A stretch of 64,000 nucleotides of DNA from Struthio camelus (taxonomy: Eukaryota > Chordata > Aves > Struthioniformes > Struthionidae): the NCBI RefSeq assembly GCF_040807025.1, contig NC_090981.1, positions 70,317,645 through 70,381,644 on the forward strand, given 5' to 3'. Each line of letters opens with the position of its first letter. Within the stretch, counting starts at the first letter, position 1. Of the stretch, positions 56,601 to 64,000 are shown in pieces. The notes under the pieces were generated by a model, which saw only the letters and a list, made by a program, of their open reading frames with translations, searched no databases and was not told where the DNA came from. The translations under genes and the position numbers were made by a program.

Positions 56601-57560
56601 GACCCCTTAGGCACTGTCTAGGTGGCCCAGACCCCTCCTCAGCTCCTCCCCCTTCCCCAGAATGGGGTTTTGGGCCATGTAAACCCTTGAGGGCCCCCTC
56701 TGGGGCCCTCGGCACTACTCTGGCAGGTTTCCCTGTGCCCAGAGCTGGATCTTGGCTCCCTAGGCCCCTTCGCACTGCTCTAGAGTACTCCACAGCACTC
56801 TTTGGCTCTTCCTTGCTAGCCAGAGCTGGCTCTTGCTCGTGCTGAGCCCTCAGGAACGGTCTAGGTGGCCCAGACCCCCTCCTCAGCTCCTCCTCCTTCC
56901 CCAGAGTCTCTTTGTGGCCATGCAGAGCCCTTAGAAGCCCTCTCGTGACTTCTGAACTACAATTGCAGTACTCGTTGTGCCCCAGAGCTGTTTTTTGGCC
57001 CCCCAGATCCCTTAGGCACTGTCTAGGTGGCCCAGATCCCCTCCTGAGCTCCTCCTCCTTCCCCAGAGTTGTCTTTTGGCTAGGCACACGCCTTGAGGGC
57101 CCCCTCTGCTGCCCTCGGGACTACTCTGGCAGGTTTTCCTGTGCCCCAGAGCTGTCTTCGGGCCCCCCAGAACTCTTAGCACTGCTGTCTCCACCTCAGA
57201 GCCGCTGGGCAGACTTTTGGGGTGCCCCACAGCACTCTTTTGGCCCTCCGGACCCCTTAGGCACTGTCTAGGTGGCCCAGACCCCCTCCTCAGCTCCTCC
57301 TCCTTCCCTAGAGTGGGGTTTTGGGTCATGTAAACCCTTGAGGGCCCCCTCTGGTGCCCTCGGGACTACTCTGGCAGGTTTCCCTGTGCCCAGAGCTGGA
57401 TCTTGGCTCCCTAGGCTCCTTGGCACCACTGTAGAGCACTCCGCAGCACTCTTTGGCTCTTCCTTGCTGCCCAGAGCTGTCTTTTGCTTGTGCTGAGCTC
57501 TCTGAAACTGTGTAGGTGGCCCAGAATCCCTACGGAGCTCCTCCTCCTTCCCCAGAGTCT
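50601..57560 (+). repeat. Homogenised ~81-bp minisatellite with ~245-bp trimeric higher-order repeat
   Basis: The word GCAGGTTTCC recurs at 50961, 51207, 51452, 51858 and 52103: spacings 246, 245, 406 and 245, i.e. trimers (and one pentamer step) of an ~81-bp monomer. A rarer monomer with TTGTGGCCATGCAGAGCCC occurs at about 51641, 52861, 55050 and 56912, marking larger duplicated segments of 1,220, 2,189 and 1,862 bp. High identity here against the decayed flanks shows recent local amplification. Confidence 0.85.
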
Positions 57561-58780
57561 CTTTGTGGCTATGGAGAGCCCTTAGAAGCCCTCTCGTGTC
57601 TTCTGAATCAGTCTTGCTGTAGTTGTTGTACCTCAGAGCGGTCTTCTGGTCCTCCAGACCCCTTTGGCACTGTCTAGGTCCTCCAGAACCCCTCCGCAGG
57701 TTCCTCGTGTTCCCCAGAGGCTTTTTTGCGGTTAGGCCCACCCGTCTAGTTCCCTCCGGACTACTCTGGAAGGTTTCGCTTTTGGGGCTCCCCAGAGCTC
57801 TTAGAACTCCTGTGTTCACATCAGGAGCCCTCTGGAGACCTTTGGGTTCCCAGAGCCATGTGTTAGTTCTCTGTCCCTGTTGACAGCCCTCTGTTCTTGC
57901 CTGGCCTTTCCTCTTTTATCTTTCCCTGCAAACGTATGTTGGCTTCCTGGGCCCCTCAGTAACTTTCTAGTGTGATATGCACTCCTTTTCCAGCCTTCCT
58001 AGTGCTACAGAGCTTTGTTTTGGACTTCTAGCTCATGTAGTCCCTGCCAAAGCCCTCTGCAGGTCTTTGTTGGATCATAGAGCCCTCATTTGGCCCTGCA
58101 GCTGTCTTTGCAGCTCTGCAGTCTGTTGTGGAACCCTCTCTTGGCTGTAATTGTGCTCTAGAAGTTTTTTGTGCTTGTTGCTCTTGTATTTGGGACCTCT
58201 CTTTGTCTTTCTTTGTTCCCCAGAGCTGTCTTCTGGCCCTCTAGACCCCTCTTGAGCCATGTAGTCACTTCTGAACTCCTCCTGAGGGCTTCCTTGCACC
58301 TCAGACTCTCTTTTTGGCCATGTAGACCCCTTAGAACCCCTGTAGTGTGCTCTGGAGTCTCTTTTTGGCTTTCCTCATTTCCCAGAGCTGTATCTTGATC
58401 CTCTAGACTGATTTAGGACCCCTGTAGTGGCCTCAAAATGTTTCTGGAGTCTTTTGTCGCAACATGGAGCTCTGTGTTGGCCCTCCAGCCCTTTCAGCAG
58501 CTCTCAATTTTTCTCCCCTCCCCCCCCCCGCCCACTTTTTTGGCCTTTTATCTTTTCCCCACAGACCTCTGTTGGTCGTGTAGGCTTTTTAGCACCCCTC
58601 TAGTGAACTCTGGAGTTCTCTTTCAGCTTTCCTTTTTTCCCAGAGCCATCTTTTGGCTCTGTCAATCCTTTAAGATTGTTGTAGTGTCCTCAGAACTTTT
58701 CTGAACAGTGCTCTCTGTTCATCATCTAGTGGTCTTAGCAGCCTTGTTTTCCCTTGGACCCCTTGGGCAAACTCTAGTTA
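57561..58780 (+). repeat. Decayed right flank of the ~81-bp minisatellite
   Basis: Same monomer phrases (CCCCAGAGCTGTCTTCTGGCC, CTCTAGACCCCT) with increasing divergence and T-richness towards 58,780. Includes a C-run (TCCCCCCCCCCGCCC) near 58,519. Confidence 0.7.
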
Positions 58781-59580
58781 TTCTCTACTGGCTTTTTTTT
58801 TTTTATTGTTCTCTAGTCTCCATTGGAAATGTGTAATCCAATCTGGAGTCCTCTGTAGAGCTTTGTTGTGTTGCATAGACTTCCATTGGTCCTGCAGACT
58901 TGTGAGGAGCCCCTTTATTTTATTCTGGATTATTCTTTGTTGTGCCCCAGAATGCTGCATTGGTCTTTCTGCCCTCTTAGCATCCCTGTTGTGCCCTCTG
59001 GAGCCATCCTGAGATCTCCTTGTGTCAGTTCTCCAGTTAGTGATACAGATATAGTATTCTCCTGGACAACTAGTCATTCCAGCCACTGACTTTTTTTCCT
59101 CATCATTTTAGGTACTATAGAAGACCCATTCCTCTTAGGAAGTGTTCCTATTACAGCAGAGGGCTTGTTCCCAGAGTTCCTTTTGATATCCTGGTTTGCC
59201 CTTCAGGAAATGTTGCCCTGCCAGAGCATCTGTATTCTATGCAGACCCGAACCCATTAGAGGACTATGGTATAGCATTCCCTTTGTAGGCGCTGTGGAAT
59301 GTTGTAGTTTTTTTCCTAAGTATAACCAGAACTCATTTGTAGTTTTTAATTTGAAGGCTTGTGCTAGTTAAGGTAAAAAGGAGTTCAATGACCTACCTCT
59401 TGATAATGTAGATACTATATGAAGTCTCAGTAACAAAACAGATGTTCTATTTCATAGAAGAGGTCTCTTTATTCCTTCTGTCCTCTCTGTTCTAGATGCT
59501 GAGTGGAAGAAGAATTGCTTCTGCCTAGCCCTATGTATTTATAGTTGCTGTTTGTTTGCCCCTCCCCTCCAAAGGGTTTC
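58781..59580. other. Anonymous sequence between minisatellite and TATA promoter
   Basis: AT-richer, remnants of the minisatellite to about 59,020, then unique. A T-run lies at 58,794-58,804. No gene recognised. Confidence 0.35.
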
Positions 59581-59593
59581 TGGGTAGGGAAGT

Positions 59594-59650
59594 GGGTGGG
59601 GCCTAGGGTTATATAAAGTGGGGGTCTCTCTTCCCTGAGTTTATTCTGCC
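59594..59650 (+). promoter_or_regulatory. Candidate TATA-box core promoter
   Basis: GGGTGGGGCC (59594-59603, GC/CACC-box-like) is followed by TATATAAAG (59610-59618), a canonical TATA box, predicting initiation near 59,640. The mini-exon-like array begins about 470 bp downstream on the same strand, so this is the natural candidate promoter for it. Confidence 0.5.
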
Positions 59651-60113
59651 TTTGATCTGCTGTGGGAGTGGTAGTTTGTAATGGGCTTAGCAAATAACAG
59701 CATTTGAGGATGTACAACTATCCTGGAAGACCTATTTGTACGCTTGGAGATGCGAAGGCCATTGAACAATAGAAGAGCAATGAGGCAGCTTGAGCTGGAG
59801 CTGTGATTATGAGAGGGAAGTGTTTGTAGGAGATAGGGTTTTTTCTTGGGTAGCATGTCGGTGTGGGTTGTTTGGGCTGAAAAAGGGCTTCTGAATATCC
59901 TGTTGTATCTTTTGTTGACGGTCACTGTTGTTTTCTGGTGTTTTTGAGTTTATTGCGGAAGGGATGCAGCTTCTTCACTGGGCTCTTCTGAGATGATGAG
60001 AGTTGGGGAATTGTTTGTTGCTCTGCAGGACTGCAGAAAAGAAGAGGCAGGAGGGGTTCAGGGAAAACATTTTTTCCTAGTTTTGTACCCTAGTTTTTTT
60101 TGCATTGGGTGCA
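59651..60113 (+). other. Leader region between TATA box and mini-exon array
   Basis: No long open frame. Contains a CTGCAG|GA acceptor-like site near 60,032 and TTTTTTCCTAG near 60,080. Plausibly 5' untranslated exon(s) and first intron of a transcript starting at about 59,640. Confidence 0.3.
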
Positions 60114-61503
60114 GTTGTGGTGTGGTGAAGCCAAGCACTGAGATGGAGGCTGAGCAGGTAAGAGGGGGAGCTGTTTGGGTCAGGGCTCTACTGTGCCGTG
60201 GGGCTGGTGCTGGGCTGCTTCTCAGTGATGTCTTTTGTTGTGCTTTTTCAGGTGCTGTGTGGGCCTTTTCTGGGGTGGCTGAGGGTGTGAGCTGCAGTAG
60301 AAAGGTGTGTCCTTTGTTGTAGGGCTGTTGGGCGTTGCCTGGCAGAATAGTAACTGTGTTGCCTTTCCTAGGTGCCGCAGGTGTCCGCCCAGCCACAATG
60401 CTGGAGTTTGGACAGGATGCAGGTGAGGGGAGGGACCGTGGTGTTTGGGAGGAGGGTGTTTTTGGTGAAGAGGCTGGAGGCATCTGGCGTGCAGGTGACC
60501 GCTTGTGTTGTGTTTTGGCAGGTGGTGAAGGCGAAGGTTTGTGACTGAAGGAAGAGCAGAACAGATGTGCCTGGCATCGAGGCTGGTTCTTGAGGACGGC
60601 GCAGCAGTGCCCGAGCTAAGTTGGGAGGGCCAAGCGTGTTGGCTTGTCTTGCGGGGTGTGTGTGTGCGTGTGCTGCCAGTCATTACAGTGTAGAGTCCTC
60701 CTGAGGATGAGTGCTGTGTGTGAGGCAGAGGGAGAGGGGGGTGTGCTAGGCCGGGCAGCTCCAGCCTGTATCTGTGTTGTTGTGTGCTGTGTTCGGTGTG
60801 TGTTGTAGGTGTCCTGTGTTTTGCTCAGGTGTTGATGTTGCTCTTGTCCTTTGTGCTCATGGAGCACGATGCAGACTTTGCAGGGCTAGCACGGTAGGCG
60901 TCTGCAGGTTTTTGGAGTGGCCTGAGCACTCAGTGTTGTGCGAAGGGTTTGCATCTCCTCCTGTGACGCCCGTGAAAAGGGGCGTTGTGTCGTGCCAGAT
61001 TTGCATCGTAGCATCTGTGGCCGGCCTCGGGCGGCCGCGCTTCTTCGCCTCGGGCGGCCGCGCTTCTTCGCCTTTGGGGCTCCCTTTCAGGGTTTTCTTC
61101 CCTGTGTGATCATGGCCTTGCTTCTTTCTGGCTGGCCTCTTGTCCAGTGATGGTCTTGGCTTTGCTGGCCCCTTTCTGTCACAGGCCATGGTGTTTGACT
61201 CTTTCGTGGGCTTTTCCTGAGCTTTGAAGCTGCACGGTTGTGGTGTCATAGGGCTTTGTGCCCGGCAGGGTCTTATGTGTGAGAATTGTTCTTTGTGCCT
61301 AGGGCTTTCTGCTGTGTTTGTGTCTGCTGTTTGTGTGTGCACGTTTGTTTGGGGCTGGAGGTGCCTTGCCTGTGGATTATTAGCAATGGCAGCGTGCAGA
61401 GTGGAGCGGCATAGGTGAAGGTGTGGGAGGAAAGGGTGGGTGCCGAAGGACTTTGGTTTTGTGGGCATGCCCTCAAGGTGTGGTGTTTTCTGTGTTTTTG
61501 CAG
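60114..61503 (+). repeat. Mini-exon module copy 1
   Basis: Exon-like islands: e1 about 60114-60157 (ends GAGCAG|GTAAGA), e2 60252-60284 (after CTTTTTCAG), e3 60372-60422 (51 nt, after CCTTTCCTAG, ends GCAG|GTGAGG), e4 from 60522 (after TTTTGGCAG). Introns between them: 94, 87 and 99 nt. A long 3' segment follows with GT-rich stretches, two 23-bp CCTCGGGCGGCCGC repeats (near 61,026-61,072) and sequence shared with copy 2. The islands start GTG and are followed by GT, so both sides read AG|GT. Product unknown. Confidence 0.6.
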
Positions 61504-63346
61504 GCATTGCGTGAAGTTGTGGCGTAGAGAAGCTGAGTGCCGAGACGGAGGCTGAGCAGGTGTGAGGGGCAGCTTGTCATTGAGCGCTTTATTCTGTGAG
61601 TGGGGGGTGTTGGGCTGGCTCTTGGTGATGTCTTCTGTTGTGCTTTTTTTCAGGTGCTGTGGGGGGGCCTTTTGCCAGAGGATTTGGGGTGAGTGGAACG
61701 GTGAGTTCTTTGTTGTAGGGCTATTGGGCGTTTCCTGGCGGAAGAGTAACTGTGTTGTGTTGCCTTTCCCAGGTGTTGCGGGTGTCCGCCTGGCCACGAT
61801 GTTGGGGTTTGGACGGGGCACAGGTAAGCGGAGGGACCGTGGTGTTTGGGAGGAGGGTGTTTTTGGAGGAAGAGTTTGGTGCTGCGTGGTGTGCGGGTGA
61901 CAGCTTGTGCTCTGTTTTGGCAGGTGATGAGGGTGAAGGTTTGTGACTGAAGGCAGATCAGAGAGAGGAGGTGCCTGGCATCGAGGCTGGCTGTTGAGGA
62001 TGGACAGTGACGCACAGCTGTGCCCAAGCTAAGTGGAGGGGTCAAGCGTGTTGGCTTGTCCTGGGGGTAGGGGTGTGTGTGTGTGTGTTTGCTGACCATG
62101 AGTGTAGTGCTTTAGGATGATTGTTTTTGGTGAGGTCGAGGCCGTGGGGTTGTGCTTGGGGCCGGGCAGCTCCAGCCTGTGTCTGTGTTGTTGTGTGCTG
62201 TGTGTTGTGTGTTGTAGGTGTCCTGTCTTTTGCTTAGGTCTTGATGTTGCTCTTGTCCTTTGTGTTCCTGGAGCACAAAGGACAACTTTGCAGGGCTAGC
62301 ACAGTAGTCATCTGTAGGCTTTGGGACTGGCCTCAGTGCTCAGTGTTGTGCAAAGGGATTGTATCTCCTCCTGTGCCGCCCGTGAAAAGGGGCATTGTGT
62401 CGTGCCAGATTTGCAACATAGCTTCTTCGCCTCTTCTTCGGCGGCCGCGCTTCTTCGCCTCTTCTTCGGCGGCCGCGCTTCTTCGCCTCTTCTTCGGCGG
62501 CCGCGCTTCTTTGCCTTTGGGGCTCCCTTTCAGGGTTTTCTTCCCTGTGTGATCGTGGCCTTGGGTTTTTCTGGCCAGCCTCTTGTGCATCCACAGTCCT
62601 GGCTTTGCCGGCCCCTTTCTGTCACAGGCCATGGCATTTGAGTCTTTCCTGGGCTTCTCCTGAGCCTGAAAGGCACAGGGTTGTGGTGTTGTAGGGCTTT
62701 GTGCCTGGCAGGGTCTTATGCGTGAGAACTGTTTTTTGTGCCTAGGGCTTTCCTCTGTGTTTGTGTCTGCTGTTTGTGTGTGTTTGGAGCTGGAGGTGCC
62801 TTGCCTGTGGGTTTTAGCGATGGCAGCGTGCAGAGTGGAGTGGTGATGGGGAGTGGAATGTGGATAGGTCTGCCTTTGGGTGCTGCAGTTTGTGTTGCTT
62901 TTGCAGATGCAGAGCAGTGTTCCAGGTACTCGAGGGAGATGGAGGAAGACCGAGACGTGCTCTAAGGAGGTGAGCTTGTGAGTGTTGTTGGCAAGAGAGT
63001 GTTCTGGGTGGCGGTTTGCTGAATGCTTTTTGTTTTGTGTTTGTAGGTGGGAAGCTGTGAGGCAAGTGGGTTGCTTGTGCCTAGGAGGAGGCTGGCCAGG
63101 TGAGTGTTGGTGTGAGAGATGGAGCAGAGCGTGGAGTGGGGCTGTTGTGTTGTTGGTGCTGTGCCTGTTGCCCGGTGCTGTTCTGGTTTTGCAGGTGCGT
63201 GGCAGAGCTTGGCGTGGCCTCCTGTAGTATGACAGTGGGGAAGGGTGAGCAGCACAGGTAAAAGTGTGGGAGCAAGGGGTGGGTGTGGACGGGGTGCGGT
63301 TTTGCAAACATCCCCTCAAGGTGTGGTGTTTTCTCTGGTTCTGCAG
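61504..63346 (+). repeat. Mini-exon module copy 2, with extra exon-like islands
   Basis: e1 61504-61559 (56 nt), e2 61654-61688, e3 61773-61823 (51 nt), e4 from 61924; introns 94, 84 and 100 nt, matching copy 1 at an offset of about 1,402. The 3' segment is about 440 bp longer than in copy 1 and carries the 28-bp repeat (62,422-62,515) and three further islands: 62907-62969, 63047-63099 and 63195-63257, each with polypyrimidine-AG before and GTGAG or GTAAA after. Confidence 0.6.
62422..62515 (+). repeat. 28-bp tandem repeat with NotI-like GCGGCCGC
   Basis: Three perfect units (62422, 62450, 62478) built of CTTCTTCGCCTCTTCTTCGG plus CGGCCGCG, and a partial fourth. Copy 1 of the module has only two shorter 23-bp units here (61,026-61,072), so this is an independently expanding microsatellite within the duplicated module. 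Confidence 0.9.
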
Positions 63347-63386
63347 GTGTAGGATGCAGTTGTGGCGTGGAGGAGCTGAGTGCTGA
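62907..63386 (+). other. Hypothetical in-phase mini-exon chain (unrecognised product)
   Basis: Splicing 62907-62969 (63 nt, begins ATG), 63047-63099 (53 nt), 63195-63257 (63 nt) and 63347 onward gives one frame of about 72 codons ending in TGA at 63384-63386, with introns of 77, 95 and 89 nt and phases 0, 2 and 2. The peptide is basic with several Cys and matches nothing I recognise. Four short exons staying in frame could be chance in GC-rich DNA, so this is a hypothesis, not a gene call. Confidence 0.2.
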
Positions 63387-64000
63387 GGCTGAGCAGGTAA
63401 GAGGGGGCAGCTTGTCGTTGAGAGCTTTATCATTTGGTTGGGTGGTGTCAAGCTGCCTCTCAGTAATGTCTTTTGTTGTGCCTTTTTCAGGTGCTGTGGG
63501 GGGCCTCTTCCCGGATGGCTGAGGATTTGAGGTGAGTGGCACGGTGTGCCGTTTGTAGTAGGGCTGTTGGGTGCTGCCTGGCAGAAGAGTAACTTTGTGT
63601 TGTTTTTCCCAGGTGCTGTGGGTGTCGTAGTGCTGGGCAGGATGTCTGAGTTTGGAAGGGACGTGTTTCAGGTGAGCGGAGGGACTGTGTTGTTTTGGAG
63701 GAGGGTGTTTTTTGGGGAAGAGGCTGGAGCTGTGTGGCATGCAGGTGATGGTTTGTGCTCTGTTTTGGCAGGTGGTGAGGGCGAAGGTTTGTGAGTGAAG
63801 GAAGGTCAGAGAGGAGGTGCCTGGCATCGAGGCTGGCTGTTGAGGATGGACGGTGATGCACGGCAGTGCCCAAGCTAAGTGGAGGGGGCCAAGGGTGTTG
63901 GTGTGTCTTGGGTGGTGTGGGTGTGTGTGTGGGGGGGTGTGCGTGTGCTGCCAGTCATTACAGTGTGGAGGCCTCCTGAGGGTGGGTGCTGTGTGTGAGG
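63347..64000 (+). repeat. Mini-exon module copy 3, cut by window end
   Basis: e1 63347-63396 (ends GAGCAG|GTAAGA), e2 63491-63531, e3 63613-63671 (59 nt), e4 from 63772; introns 94, 81 and 100 nt. The spacing from copy 2 is about 1,840. The sequence runs on into the same 3' segment as copies 1 and 2 (CCTGGCATCGAGGCTGG, TGCCAGTCATTACAGTG) until the window ends. Confidence 0.6.

Noticed and set aside
60857-61507. Minus-strand open frames (216, 372 and 248 codons) in the 60-64 kb modules
   Set aside because: They lie opposite the splice-like signals, are rich in H, T and P from GT-rich DNA, and match nothing recognised. The plus strand is the better-supported orientation.
1-64000. tRNA, rRNA, LINE CR1 or SINE elements
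   Set aside because: Looked for tRNA A/B boxes and CR1-like 3' ends by eye and saw none convincing. A RepeatMasker or tRNAscan run would settle this.

Overview
This is vertebrate nuclear DNA, most likely from an amniote and plausibly a GC-rich bird (or other sauropsid) microchromosome or subtelomere. The reasons are CpG-island promoters, spliceosomal-looking 80-100 nt introns, a decayed class I endogenous retrovirus (ERV) pol fragment, and large fields of GC-rich tandem repeats. No species can be named from sequence alone. There are no operons and I recognise no intact protein-coding gene. Almost every long open frame is a by-product of stop-poor tandem repeats.

Layout. (1) 1-36,425 is a tandem segmental duplication. 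A ~6.1 kb block occurs three times (copy A 2,746-8,849; B 15,564-21,661; C 24,407-30,504), nearly identical, separated and flanked by four arrays of a 76-bp repeat (1-2,745; 8,850-15,563; 21,662-24,406; 30,505-36,425; roughly 230 units in total). Every 76-bp unit carries a palindromic NRF1-type site, GCGCATGCGCA or GCGCAGGCGCA. Each ~6.1 kb block opens with seven copies of a ~61-bp repeat carrying a ZNF143/THAP11-type SBS site, an ETS core and a YY1-type core. (2) The last array runs straight into a CpG island with two more NRF1 sites and a Kozak-like ATG (36,426-36,960), a candidate promoter and first exon. (3) 37,000-47,500 is mostly anonymous sequence with an ERV pol remnant (39,302-39,814). 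It also holds an older, diverged, array-free paralogue of the block, split in two (40,371-41,690 and 44,480-46,430), including a clean 10-unit array of the 61-bp promoter repeat. (4) 47,520-58,780 is a degenerate ~81-bp C/T-rich minisatellite with ~245-bp trimeric higher-order structure in its centre. (5) From 59,610 a TATA-type promoter faces a three-copy tandem duplication (60,114 to the window end). In it, short exon-like islands (35-63 nt) bounded by AG|GT on both sides alternate with introns of about 77-100 nt.

Two points stand out. The first is a set of very large NRF1-site arrays coupled to ETS/SBS/YY1 arrays, i.e. housekeeping-promoter motifs amplified into a macrosatellite. The second is the mini-exon/mini-intron array at 59.6-64 kb, whose repeated AGGT boundaries fit intron gain by tandem duplication. 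Binding, transcription and splicing are inferences; the motifs and the periodicities are visible directly.
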